A DNA stretch of 64,000 bases from Paenibacillus ferrarius (lineage in GTDB: Bacteria; Bacillota; Bacilli; Paenibacillales; NBRC-103111), in assembly GCF_002027705.1 (NCBI RefSeq), contig NZ_MBTG01000017.1, positions 1-64,000 of the forward strand, read 5' to 3'. Made by a program: the position numbers and the translations under genes. Each line of letters begins with the position of its first letter. Positions within the stretch are counted from its first letter, which is position 1. Below, one piece after another: positions 17,907-25,764 of this stretch. The notes under the pieces were generated by a model that worked only from the letters and a program-made list of their open reading frames with translations, ran no database searches and was not told the origin of the DNA.

Positions 17907-18551
17907 ATGGAAATCGTATCTGTGAACGTTGGCTTGCCTCAATCAATTGTATATCAAGGAAAAGAGCTGGTTACGGGGATTTATAAAACTCCGGTCAGCT
18001 CATCTTTGTTTGTATCCAAGGAACAATTGGAGGGGGACGGGCAAGCGGATTTGGAAGTCCATGGTGGACCGGACAAAGCGCTTTGTGTCTATCCGGTGGA
18101 ACACTACGCATTCTGGGAGCAGGTGCTGGGTCAAAAGCTGGAAGCGGGTACGTTTGGTGAAAATCTAACGGTACGTGGTCTGGTTGAAACGGAAGTTTGT
18201 ATTGGTGATACATATGCGATCGGAGAAGTCATCGTTCAAATCACGCAGCCCCGTCAGCCATGCTTCAAGTTGGCTAAGCGTCTTGATTTGGGAAATGCTG
18301 CTTTGCAAATGCAAGAAACCGGGTATACCGGATATTATTTTAGAGTGCTGCAAGAAGGCAGTTTGTCTAAAGATTCTAAGCTGAAATTGATCGCTAAGGA
18401 TGAAGCGGGAATTACTGTTGCCTATGCCAATCAAGTGAAGTACCATGATAAAACGAATGCTGAGGCAATCCTGCGCATCGCGCAAACACAAGCTTTGTCT
18501 GCAAGCTGGAAAAAATCTTTTTTAAAGCGGCTAGTAGAGCTTCAAGCATGA
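17907..18551 (+). CDS. MOSC domain protein (YiiM-like)
   Basis: 214-aa protein with a MOSC fold (molybdenum cofactor sulfurase C-terminal-like). Typical segments are the DLEVHGGPDKALCVYP region and the GTFGENLTVRGL motif, plus QPRQPCFKLAKR carrying the conserved cysteine. YiiM-type proteins use Moco to reduce N-hydroxylated compounds; activity here is inferred from the family. The frame runs open from TTG 17883, but ATG 17907 is preferred, with GAGGAAATC in front and a normal MEIVSVNVG start. Its stop overlaps the mobA start (ATGA). Confidence 0.88.
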   Translation: MEIVSVNVGLPQSIVYQGKELVTGIYKTPVSSSLFVSKEQLEGDGQADLEVHGGPDKALCVYPVEHYAFWEQVLGQKLEAGTFGENLTVRGLVETEVCIGDTYAIGEVIVQITQPRQPCFKLAKRLDLGNAALQMQETGYTGYYFRVLQEGSLSKDSKLKLIAKDEAGITVAYANQVKYHDKTNAEAILRIAQTQALSASWKKSFLKRLVELQA

Positions 18552-19159
18552 TAACAGGTGTGATTCTTGCAGGAGGGCTCAACCGACGTATGGGAGGAAA
18601 GCCGAAGGCGCTTTTACCTGTGCAAGGGGAGCCTTTGCTCGTTAGGCAGCTGAAGGAAATGTCGAAAATCTGCAAGGAAATCATGGTTGTATCGAATGAA
18701 CCGGAGATCTTGCATCCTCATATCTTAGGTGTATCCGGCTCGAACGTCCAGTTCATCAGAGATCATTATGTACAAAAAGGACCGCTGAGCGGCATTCATG
18801 CAGCTTCTCTGGAGGCGAGGGAGCCGCTGCTGTGGGTCGTCGGCTGTGATATGCCGTTTATTTCAGCCAAGGCTGCTTGGGCCATGGGAGAGTTGTGCCA
18901 AGCAGCGAACAGGGATGCTGTTATACCTAGTTTAGAAGGAAGAATTCATCCGCTTCATGGTGTCTATACAAGACTTATTGGTTCAGAAGCGGAATTGCTG
19001 CTGAAGCAAGAAGAGTATCGGTTAATGGGCTTGCTGGATCATATTGACTGGCAGCCTGTAGAGAAAGGCTTTTTTGAAAAGCAGGAGATATCTACTCATT
19101 TCGCAACGAATGTGAATACGCCGGAAGACTATAAAGATATGTTAGATAATCTATCATAA
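18548..19159 (+). CDS. mobA: Molybdenum cofactor guanylyltransferase MobA
   Basis: 203 aa. N-terminal nucleotide-binding signature LAGGLNRRMGGKPKALLP (GTP binding loop with conserved Gly-Gly, Arg, Met, Gly and Lys), then GPLSGIHAA and VVGCDMPF (Mg-binding Asp). MobA attaches GMP to Mo-molybdopterin to form the guanine dinucleotide cofactor. It overlaps the MOSC gene by 4 bp and so is translationally coupled. GTP rather than CTP is assumed from family resemblance. Confidence 0.92.
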   Translation: MITGVILAGGLNRRMGGKPKALLPVQGEPLLVRQLKEMSKICKEIMVVSNEPEILHPHILGVSGSNVQFIRDHYVQKGPLSGIHAASLEAREPLLWVVGCDMPFISAKAAWAMGELCQAANRDAVIPSLEGRIHPLHGVYTRLIGSEAELLLKQEEYRLMGLLDHIDWQPVEKGFFEKQEISTHFATNVNTPEDYKDMLDNLS

Positions 19160-19247
19160 TCTTCTATTTCCCAGATATTTCAACTATGGAATCTAGGATT
19201 TTGTAAGAAAATATGCCATAATGGTTGGAGAGAGAAGGTGACCTCCG

Positions 19248-20252
19248 ATGCCGAAGCAGTTAATGGATCGCTTTGGACGCATGCATGATTACTTGCGTAT
19301 TTCTGTAACTGATCGCTGTAATTTACGATGTGTCTATTGCATGCCTGAAGAGGGAATGGAATTTGAACCTGATGAAAAGCTGATGACCTTTGAGGAGATT
19401 GCCGAGGTTGTCCGTGTACTGGCAGGACTTGGCGTGCGCAAACTGAGATTAACCGGCGGCGAGCCTCTTGTGCGCAAAAACTTGGAGCAGTTGATCGGAA
19501 TGCTTGCGCAGATTCCCGGGATTGAAGATATTGCCTTGACAACGAATGGGATTTACTTTGCTTCACGAGCGGAAAAGCTGCGTGCAGCAGGGTTAACCCG
19601 TGTAAATATTAGCTTGGATTCTCTCAAAGCGGATCGGTTCTCTTTGATAACCAGAGGCGGTGATATTCGCCGTGTCCTGGCAAGCATTGAAGAAGCATAC
19701 CGCGTGGGCATAACGCCGATTAAGCTGAATGTCGTCTTGATGAAAGGCATCAACGATGATGAGATTGAGGATTTCTTGCAAATGACGATTGATCGCCCCA
19801 TCCAGGTGCGCTTTATTGAATATATGCCGATTGGTCATCAGGATGAGAACTGGAAAGCCCGCTATCTATCTTTGACTACGGTGCTGGATCGCTGTAAAGA
19901 AAAAGGTTGGATTGCGATAGCTTCCGACGCGGTTTATGGCAATGGTCCTGCTCAGAATTTCCGTATTGAAGGGGCGCTTGGATCATTTGGGCTGATCCAT
20001 CCGATTAGCGATCATTTCTGTGAGACCTGCAACCGTCTGCGGATCACGGCTGATGGCAATGTGAAGCCATGTCTATATTGGTCAGATGAATTCAATGTGC
20101 GTAAATATATTGGCAATAATGAGGCTGTGGAAGATTTATTCTTCCGTGCGCTGGATATCAAGCCGCAAAATCATGAGATGGCGCAAGCGTTGATGAATGA
20201 GGAACAGTCGCACACACCGACGCTTCGCAGAATGTCACAGATCGGTGGATAA
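19248..20252 (+). CDS. moaA: GTP 3',8-cyclase MoaA
   Basis: Radical-SAM enzyme catalysing the first step of molybdopterin synthesis, GTP to 3',8-cyclo-dihydro-GTP. The N-terminal radical-SAM cluster motif is CNLRCVYC (near residues 24-31). The C-terminal second [4Fe-4S] cluster motif is CETCNRLRITADGNVKPC. The C terminus ends in GG as needed for GTP handling (SQIGG). 334 aa is the normal length. ATG 19248 has a GAGAGAAGGTG leader. The partner MoaC and the MoaD/E pair are not in the window. Confidence 0.97.
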   Translation: MPKQLMDRFGRMHDYLRISVTDRCNLRCVYCMPEEGMEFEPDEKLMTFEEIAEVVRVLAGLGVRKLRLTGGEPLVRKNLEQLIGMLAQIPGIEDIALTTNGIYFASRAEKLRAAGLTRVNISLDSLKADRFSLITRGGDIRRVLASIEEAYRVGITPIKLNVVLMKGINDDEIEDFLQMTIDRPIQVRFIEYMPIGHQDENWKARYLSLTTVLDRCKEKGWIAIASDAVYGNGPAQNFRIEGALGSFGLIHPISDHFCETCNRLRITADGNVKPCLYWSDEFNVRKYIGNNEAVEDLFFRALDIKPQNHEMAQALMNEEQSHTPTLRRMSQIGG

Positions 20253-20278
20253 CGATAAGCTAGGAGGAACAGACGTTA

Positions 20279-21541
20279 GTGAACAGCGATACGAAGCTTA
20301 GATTCGGGCGAAAAGTGATCTCTGTTGAGGAAGCTCGAAGCCTGCTTTATGAGTATGTTAATCATACGGAGATAGAGTCTGTTTCCCTAGCTTCTGCCTT
20401 CGGGAGAAGGCTGGCTGTGGACATTAATGCGGATCATCCTGTACCGCATTTCCGCAGGTCGGGTGTTGATGGCTATGCGGTTTGTGCGGAGGATATTGAG
20501 CAGGCTTCGCCGGAGCAGCCCACCGTGCTGCGCGTGATTGAGCGTATTCCCAGTGGTACGGTTCCCCGGTGGAACGTCCAAAGCGGACTAGCCGCCCGAA
20601 TTATGACAGGCGCTCCTGTTCCAGATGGTGCGGATGCCGTCGTGATGCTGGAAATGACGGATTCCCTGCAGGATGAAGGCAGGAATGCGAGTTATGTCAG
20701 CATCAAAAAAAATGTTCAAGCCGGCAGCAATATTACCCCGATAGCCGGTGAAGTTGCTCTAGGCGAGTTGTTGCTGGAGGATGGGACACGGATAGGACCT
20801 GGGGAAGCCGCGATACTGGCTGCATTCGGCCATGCGGAGGTCCCCGTTTATCGGAAGCCGAAGGTCGCTATTTTCTCAACAGGATCAGAATTATTGAACG
20901 TCGACGAAGCGCTGCAGCCAGGACGTATTCGCAACAGCAACAGCTATATGCTGGCTGCTCAAGTAGAAGCAGCTGGCGGATCTGCTGTTATTATGCAGGC
21001 TCTTTCCGATGATCCCCTTCAAGTAGAAACGGCCTTGCGGGAAGCACTTGGTCAAGTAGATTTGGTGTTGACCTCCGGCGGCGTTTCCGTTGGGGATTAT
21101 GATGTGCTTGTCGATGTCTTTGGCCGTTTTGAAGGCAAGCTGCTGTTTAACAAAGTCGCTATGCGGCCAGGTACGCCAACGAGCGGGGCTATATGGAACA
21201 ATCGGCTGCTGCTGGCCTTATCCGGAAACCCCGGTGCCTCTTTCGTCGGGTTCGAGCTGTTTGCCAAGCCTATGATCAAGGCTATGTCTGGCTGCAAGGC
21301 GCCTTGCTCTGCGGCAATATCGGCTTTTTTGGACGTTGATTATGCCAAAGGCTCAGCGTACCCGCGTTATGTAAGAGGGACAACGCTTGTCGAGGATGGC
21401 TGCTTGAGAGTCAGGCCTTCCGGTATCGATAAATCCAGCATTATGGTCTCTATTAAAGATGCTGATTGTTTGATCTATCTGCCTGCCGGAGGCAAAGGTT
21501 TTGTACGAGGAGAATCTGTTCTTATTTATCCGATTCAATAG
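20279..21541 (+). CDS. moeA: Molybdopterin molybdotransferase MoeA
   Basis: 420 aa with the MoeA N-terminal and linker domain (PVPHFRRSGVDGYAV), the molybdopterin-binding core (STGSELL, RNSNSYML, TSGGVSVGDYD, LSGNPGASFVGFE) and the C-terminal MoeA_C domain. It inserts molybdate into adenylated molybdopterin. Start is GTG 20279, 7 nt after AGGAGGAACAG; only 26 bp separate it from moaA. It ends at a strong terminator, closing the Moco block. Confidence 0.96.
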   Translation: MNSDTKLRFGRKVISVEEARSLLYEYVNHTEIESVSLASAFGRRLAVDINADHPVPHFRRSGVDGYAVCAEDIEQASPEQPTVLRVIERIPSGTVPRWNVQSGLAARIMTGAPVPDGADAVVMLEMTDSLQDEGRNASYVSIKKNVQAGSNITPIAGEVALGELLLEDGTRIGPGEAAILAAFGHAEVPVYRKPKVAIFSTGSELLNVDEALQPGRIRNSNSYMLAAQVEAAGGSAVIMQALSDDPLQVETALREALGQVDLVLTSGGVSVGDYDVLVDVFGRFEGKLLFNKVAMRPGTPTSGAIWNNRLLLALSGNPGASFVGFELFAKPMIKAMSGCKAPCSAAISAFLDVDYAKGSAYPRYVRGTTLVEDGCLRVRPSGIDKSSIMVSIKDADCLIYLPAGGKGFVRGESVLIYPIQ

Positions 21542-21545
21542 ACAT

Positions 21546-21583
21546 AAGCCGCAAACGAGTACGACTCGCTTACGGCTTTTTTG
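21546..21583 (+). terminator. Terminator after moeA
   Basis: AAGCCGCAAACGAGT ACG ACTCGCTTACGGCTTTTTT, a long stem with one mismatch and a T-run. Confidence 0.92.
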
Positions 21584-21589
21584 TTGATA

Positions 21590-21748
21590 TTAGTGAGTAT
21601 GTGCAGCCATGTTCATAGCTTTCGTTAATGTGATGGACCCATCGGCCTCATTCCATTTGATAGGTACGTTCTTGACCCACAACGGGACGGGCGGGTTGTA
21701 TACACATTTGATCCGAATAACTATGACACAAGCTTTGGCAAGCGGCAT
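21590..21748 (-). pseudogene. Possible remnant of a copper-amine-oxidase-N-like gene
   Basis: Reading the minus strand, 52 codons are open from ATG 21748 to TAA 21590. The C-terminal part (VPIKWNEADGSITLTKAMNM) resembles the end of a CuAO_N stalk repeat like the one in the secreted protein at 14959. There is no ribosome binding site, so this looks like the decayed tail of a larger gene. The plus strand is also open over part of the stretch (reading ...YTFDPNNYDTSFGK...). Which of the two, if either, is the true relic is unresolved. Confidence 0.3.
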
Positions 21749-21758
21749 AAAAACAAAT

Positions 21759-21803
21759 AAAAGACGGTTTGTGGCAGCAGCGCCATAGGCCGTCTTTTGA
21801 TTT
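21759..21803 (+). terminator. Bidirectional terminator in the moeA to Met-rich gene interval
   Basis: AAAAGACGG ... CCGTCTTTT with inner TGGC/GCCA pairing; T-runs occur on both strands. Confidence 0.75.
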
Positions 21804-21943
21804 TAAAACCGATAAGATTAATGGGTTTTTAGGGAATAATTTTATAATATATCATGAAAGTTAGGCGAAATGCAAGAAAAAGATTGATTAATTGAGGGAA
21901 GTATAGTATTTTTTAGAAGAGTAAAATTAGAGGAGGAAGTAAA

Positions 21944-22159
21944 ATGGAAAAAATGTGTATGCAAATGATGATGAACATGTGTATGGACGACATGATGAGC
22001 CGTATGAAGTCTATGAAAATGATGATGAACACAATGAAAGACATGAACATGATGGAAAGCATGGACATGGACAGCATGATGATGAACATGCAAGAGTGCG
22101 ATGAAATGATGACAATGATGATGAATATGATGCGTGAAATGAAACAAACAGCTATGTAA
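21944..22159 (+). CDS. Methionine-rich small protein (34 Met of 71 residues)
   Basis: Family not recognised. The 71-residue product has 34 methionines (48%) and three cysteines, mostly in MM/MMM runs separated by D, N, K or E. It has no signal peptide or hydrophobic helix in the usual sense. A clean AGGAGGAAGTAAA precedes the ATG, which supports translation. Met-rich sequences with scattered Cys are known to bind Cu(I)/Ag(I), so a copper-buffering role is a reasonable but untested inference. ATG repetition makes the antisense strand spell a His-rich frame, which I regard as a shadow. Confidence 0.75.
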   Translation: MEKMCMQMMMNMCMDDMMSRMKSMKMMMNTMKDMNMMESMDMDSMMMNMQECDEMMTMMMNMMREMKQTAM

Positions 22160-22353
22160 AACGATTGGCATAAGAATCTCCCAAATTCTTATGAAAACCA
22201 AACGGCAGAGCAGTCATCTGCATGCCTCTCACAACGAACCAGCCAACCATGCCAGTGGAGCTGACCTCTTCAATAACCTTCATGGCAAAACAGTCCTCTG
22301 TATGCCATACTCAACTTCTATTTATAACCCGTCCGAGCATTCTAATACAAACC

Positions 22354-22680
22354 CTAAGCCTTGTTAGCTTTAATCAATTTCACAATTTCAAGTCGTTGCA
22401 GCTTGAGCTCCCATACTTTTTCTCTTAATTGCTCTTCTTCCGTGGAGTTCTGCTTGTGATCTTTCAATTGTTGAAACAGCTTCAGCATATTTCGGTTGAT
22501 GGAATCAAACATTTGCCACAATTGAAATTCAAAATGACGTGTCAGATGATGTTCGAATTGATGCAGTGTTTGCAGGATTTGTTGCTGCCATTCCGTATCT
22601 CCAAGTGCTAGAGCATAATTGTATAGATCAAGATGATCGTTAATCCAGGTTTGGGCGAGGGGGTGTTTGTAAGTAATCAT
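22354..22680 (-). CDS. Small hypothetical protein, helical
   Basis: 108 aa, not recognised. The sequence is rich in Gln, Leu, His and charged residues and has no signal peptide. It is predicted by eye to be nearly all helical, with a C-terminal heptad-like segment (about 70-105, EEEQLREKVWELKLQRLE). ATG 22680 is preceded on the minus strand by AAGGAGCTGTTCAAG. A good promoter overlapped by a perfect palindrome lies 30-60 nt upstream, so expression is probably repressor-controlled. Confidence 0.7.
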   Translation of the reverse strand: MITYKHPLAQTWINDHLDLYNYALALGDTEWQQQILQTLHQFEHHLTRHFEFQLWQMFDSINRNMLKLFQQLKDHKQNSTEEEQLREKVWELKLQRLEIVKLIKANKA

Positions 22681-22710
22681 CTTGAACAGCTCCTTTTTAT
22701 AAACCTTATA

Positions 22711-22744
22711 CCTAGTATTATACTAGGAATTATAAGGAATTCAA
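22711..22744 (-). promoter_or_regulatory. Promoter with palindromic operator for the 108-aa gene
   Basis: On the minus strand, TTGAAT (22744-22739) and TATAAT (22722-22717) are 16 nt apart. The -10 lies inside the perfect 17-bp palindrome CCTAGTATAATACTAGG (22711-22727). That palindrome is itself flanked by CCTTATA/TATAAGG arms. This geometry suits a dimeric repressor occluding RNA polymerase; the repressor is unknown. Confidence 0.65.
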
Positions 22745-22756
22745 GTGGGGAATTAA

Positions 22757-22800
22757 AAAAAACCGGATTTTGAGAAAAAGTTCTCAAAATGCCAGCTTTT
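22757..22800 (-). terminator. Terminator of the 3D-domain protein gene
   Basis: On the minus strand, AAAAGCTGGCATTTTGAGAA pairs with TTCTCAAAATCCGGTTTT and is followed by further T residues. It lies 12 bp downstream of the minus-strand stop. Confidence 0.8.
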
Positions 22801-22812
22801 ATTGGGTTCATT

Positions 22813-23604
22813 TTATTCAGCTAATTTAAATACTTTAATGGTTTGGATACCGAATTTTTTTAGTGTCTGTTGAGAACCTGGCACAAAGATATCCAGATGC
22901 TTTCCTTTGACAGACCCTCCTGTATCGGTTGCGTAAGCATACATACCGCCTGCTGGAAGACCATTAAACGTATAACCTTCTATATAGAGCTTAGACCCTA
23001 GTGGTATTACGGAAGGATCAACAGCTACAGTTCCAATGGATAGGGGATTGCCCATAAAGTCGAGTGCAGCGTAACCGCCATTCTCTGCCGGATCTGCAGA
23101 ATAGACCGTGGATTGAAATAATTCATAATCAGGTGCATGATGATTGCCGTCTTTGCTCAGTATCGCTAATTTACTGCTCGGGTCCCATTGTACGGGAATA
23201 TCAGATGCATTGCTTAGAAAACGAAGCGGCACATAAACACGGCCATCTTGGAATTCAGCATGTGTGTCCATCGTGACACGGTTATTATCGATTTCAGCTT
23301 CTTTTTGCCCGGAAACCAAGGTGATTGTGTGTTTGTCGTTATTCAGCGTGACTTTGACTTGGTCGCCTTCTTTTTGCCATTGAACGTCATACCCAAGCTT
23401 CTCGGTAACGAAACGAACAGGCACTTGTGTAGCATGATTGTCATCCAGATACGGCTGTGCATCCGGGAATTGAATCAGGTCATCATTGACTTGCACTTTC
23501 ACAGCCATCTCGGCCGCATGCGCGGAAAATGGGGAAAGAAAGCCTCCTGCCAAGACTGTCAAGGACACAGCAAGGCTAGTTAACCCTTTTGTAAGCATAT
23601 TCAA
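22813..23604 (-). CDS. Secreted CuAO_N-like plus 3D-domain cell-wall protein
   Basis: About 263 aa. Signal peptide to AHA-A, then two stalk-like copper_amine_oxidase_N repeats (QVPVRFVTEKLGYDVQWQ and VYVPLRFLSNASDIPVQW). The C-terminal 3D domain has the catalytic-type aspartates in ATDTGGSVKGKHLDIFV, as in MltA/YuiC/YocH-type muralytic enzymes. It is predicted to act on peptidoglycan outside the cell. The frame opens with ATG 23622, but that codon overlaps the AAGGAGG Shine-Dalgarno. TTG 23604, 8 nt downstream of GGAGG, is therefore the better start. A c-di-AMP riboswitch directly upstream fits wall-enzyme control by that messenger. Confidence 0.88.
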   Translation of the reverse strand: MNMLTKGLTSLAVSLTVLAGGFLSPFSAHAAEMAVKVQVNDDLIQFPDAQPYLDDNHATQVPVRFVTEKLGYDVQWQKEGDQVKVTLNNDKHTITLVSGQKEAEIDNNRVTMDTHAEFQDGRVYVPLRFLSNASDIPVQWDPSSKLAILSKDGNHHAPDYELFQSTVYSADPAENGGYAALDFMGNPLSIGTVAVDPSVIPLGSKLYIEGYTFNGLPAGGMYAYATDTGGSVKGKHLDIFVPGSQQTLKKFGIQTIKVFKLAE

Positions 23605-23622
23605 TTGGTGAGCCTCCTTCAT

Positions 23623-23775
23623 TTGAGCCTTCGAGGTTAGTTGACGGGTTCGGGAAGAAGGTTCTCCCTAGTCTGCTCTCCTTCAAGAGCAAATATTCAC
23701 CCCAAGTAAATCGTCCCCCGTACCGGCACTTTGTCTGTGCACCGGACTCGGCTTCAGATAGTTTAACATTGATCA
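23623..23775 (-). promoter_or_regulatory. ydaO-type cyclic-di-AMP riboswitch
   Basis: The minus-strand leader contains, in order, the hallmark ydaO-yuaA segments: CCGAGTCCGGTGCACAGAC, AAAGTGCCGG, ACGGGGGACGATTTACTTGG with GGGTGAATA, then GAACCTTCTTCCCGAACCCG and CTAACCTCGAAGGC, just before the Shine-Dalgarno. This matches the established element by eye, and 3D-domain/RpfB-type wall hydrolases are known targets. Known members switch the gene off when c-di-AMP binds. The outer edges are approximate. Confidence 0.9.
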
Positions 23776-23923
23776 TCCACGCGGAACAACGACCAAAATA
23801 TGGATGGTCTGATTGTTATACTGGACTTAGGTCTAGGAACAAAACAGTCGCGAGTCCGTTTTGACGGGAAGATGTTTCAGCTAAGATAGAGACATGAAGA
23901 ACACGTGAAGGGCGGTTGGCAAG

Positions 23924-24220
23924 ATGAGGTTGGATCGATCGAAAGGATTGGCTTTGCTAATGATAGCAGCAGGTTTTCTCATTTGTTTACATCAATTTGG
24001 TCACTTTATGGAGTGGCTAATCCCTATTTCGATGGTTGGGTTAGGCTATGTAGGCATCGGCTATGGCAGGAAGGTTGGATGGTTGATCTTCGGACTGGGT
24101 GCTTTGATTCTGACGATTAAATTATCCGGATTGCTGGTACTTGCCTTCGCTGTCTGGATGTTCGTATATGGCATTCGCTTGCTGAAGCGACAACAAGTTT
24201 CGTCTAACCACGAATTTTAA
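23924..24220 (+). CDS. Small membrane protein, LiaI-like
   Basis: 98 aa with three to four hydrophobic helices (about residues 6-25, 29-47, 51-70 and 72-88), matching the LiaI/LiaF-type transmembrane region. A short basic tail follows. ATG 23924 has only a weak GGCGGTTGGCAAG leader. It heads a five-gene run with a PspA-like protein, LiaF, LiaS and LiaR. In Bacillus the small LiaI protein anchors the PspA-like LiaH at the membrane; the same role is inferred here from gene order. Confidence 0.75.
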   Translation: MRLDRSKGLALLMIAAGFLICLHQFGHFMEWLIPISMVGLGYVGIGYGRKVGWLIFGLGALILTIKLSGLLVLAFAVWMFVYGIRLLKRQQVSSNHEF

Positions 24221-24248
24221 TCAATAGGAACACTGGGGGTGTGGCATA

Positions 24249-24890
24249 ATGAGCATATTGAATCGGATAGGCAAAATGGCGGAAACAGCTTGGCAGGAAA
24301 CAGCCTGCAAGCTTGATCTGCATGAACGTGGGGGCAACGGTTCAAGTAATGAAGCAATTGAAGCGCTGGAGCAGCGTTATCACGATGCGCTGCAGCGAAC
24401 GATAGAGCTGCGGCGGCAGAGCGTAGACGCCGAGGAAATGGCGCAGCTGCGCGGCGAGCAAGCCGAGCTGGCGATGCGCGCCGGCGAAGAAGATCTCGCG
24501 CGCAGGGCACTGCAAGAGAAGCTGCGCGAGGAAGCAGCTGCCTTGCACTACCGCGAGCAGTACGCGAGCAGCCAGGACCTGTGCCTGGCGCTCGCAGAGG
24601 AACTGCGCGAGCTGCGTGCAGGGCACGCAGCAACAGGCGGGCAGCCGGAGAGCGGGCTGCCTCCGAAGGACGCTCGCGACACATGGCGCGAGCTGGAAGT
24701 CACCGGCCGCGAGCTCGGCCGGGAGGCGCTGCAGGGGCTCCGCGAAGCGGGCCGCCTGTCGAAAGAGACGCTGAAGGAAGCCGGCGGCAACCTTCAGCAG
24801 GAGCTGCGCACGCTGCGCGGCAAGCTCCAGCAGGATTGGCAGCAGCACCAGCGCTCCAGCGATGAGCAAGACCCGCGCGGCAAGAAGTAG
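24249..24890 (+). CDS. PspA/IM30-like phage-shock protein (LiaH-like)
   Basis: 213 aa, almost entirely coiled-coil: long charged helices with ALEQRYHDALQRTIELRR, QLRGEQAELAMRAGEEDLAR and LREEAAALHYREQY. That matches the first three helices of PspA/LiaH, which polymerise on damaged membranes. The C-terminal 70 residues (after GHAATGGQPESG) diverge, being Gly/Arg-rich and then helical, and end basic (DPRGKK). The gene is distinctly GC-richer than its neighbours. GGGGGTGTGGCATA precedes the ATG. A role in envelope-stress protection is inferred from family and context. Confidence 0.82.
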   Translation: MSILNRIGKMAETAWQETACKLDLHERGGNGSSNEAIEALEQRYHDALQRTIELRRQSVDAEEMAQLRGEQAELAMRAGEEDLARRALQEKLREEAAALHYREQYASSQDLCLALAEELRELRAGHAATGGQPESGLPPKDARDTWRELEVTGRELGREALQGLREAGRLSKETLKEAGGNLQQELRTLRGKLQQDWQQHQRSSDEQDPRGKK

Positions 24891-25076
24891 CCGCGTGTTT
24901 CTATCTAACGCCGTTGCTAAGCTTACGGCGTGCACGGATCATAGTCGATGACCATCCTCCAAGATTCAGGGGAAAGCCTTGCCGATCAAGGATTTTCATC
25001 TTGGAGGCCGTCCATTCTTATGGTATGCTAGGAATCTATATCAACTATTATAATGGCAGCCAGAGGAGGTGCAGCG

Positions 25077-25739
25077 ATGGGTGAAGAAACCAAAAATAAC
25101 CGCAGCCGGAATACAGCATTAGTGCTGATTGGAGCCGGTCTTTTTTTGCTTCTTGATCATACGATAGGCTTTTTCCCCATTCTTGCGATAATCCTCGTCT
25201 TGCTTGGTATTCATCGAGTCCGTTCACGTAAAGAGCGCAAGGGCTATGTGTTGATCGGGATCGGAGCCGTGATCTTGTTTGGCGATCATATTACGATTGT
25301 GTTGTCTATTGTTTTGATTTCGCTAGGCTTGTTTTTCATAAAGTCTAAGCAGGTTCACAAGGATGACACGTACATTCAAAAACAGAAGCTGATGGACAGC
25401 GTTCGTCTAGGTCGTGAGCCTTGGATTTTGCGAAATAGCTCGACTTGGTACATTATCGGGGAAACCTATATTGATCTTTCCCTAGCGATTTTGGAGCAGA
25501 AGGAAACGACGGTTATTTTTCAAGGCATAGTGGGTGATGTGGATATTAAGGTTCCCGATGATATTGGGATCTCTGTTACATCTTCTGTTACTTTTGGACA
25601 AATACAGGTCGGTAACGAACGTGAGTCTGGCGTGATGAATAAACTGGCTTGGCAGTCAGCGAATTATGAGCACTGTGACCACCGAGTGAAACTTGTTCTG
25701 TTTTACATCGTAGGAGATATCAAAATCAAAGTTTTGTAA
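25077..25739 (+). CDS. liaF: LiaF-like membrane regulator
   Basis: 220 aa: N-terminal block of hydrophobic helices (about 18-90) and a C-terminal soluble beta-rich domain (about 110-220; segments TYIDLSLAILEQKETTVIFQ and VGDVDIKVPDDIGI) typical of the LiaF/YvqF family. LiaF is the inhibitor that keeps the LiaS kinase off without envelope stress. The frame is open from 25053, but ATG 25077 follows AGAGGAGGTGCAGCG and is the likely start. It lies 25 bp before liaS. A 186-bp gap with a small ACGCCGT/ACGGCGT hairpin separates it from the PspA-like gene. Confidence 0.88.
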   Translation: MGEETKNNRSRNTALVLIGAGLFLLLDHTIGFFPILAIILVLLGIHRVRSRKERKGYVLIGIGAVILFGDHITIVLSIVLISLGLFFIKSKQVHKDDTYIQKQKLMDSVRLGREPWILRNSSTWYIIGETYIDLSLAILEQKETTVIFQGIVGDVDIKVPDDIGISVTSSVTFGQIQVGNERESGVMNKLAWQSANYEHCDHRVKLVLFYIVGDIKIKVL

Positions 25740-25764
25740 GGATAACGAGGAGGTTCAGCACCTA

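Noticed and set aside
19160..19247. Possible Moco riboswitch in front of moaA
   Set aside because: The 88-bp gap is too short and shows none of the conserved Moco-RNA segments that I can recognise.
21842..22201. His-rich minus-strand frame opposite the Met-rich gene
   Set aside because: CAT codons are the complement of the repeated ATG codons; the plus strand has the Shine-Dalgarno and the minus frame has none.
24898..25010. Inverted repeats between the PspA-like and liaF genes (ACGCCGT/ACGGCGT and CCAAGAT/ATCTTGG)
   Set aside because: No T-run and no match to a known riboswitch or T-box; too weak to call as terminator or leader RNA.
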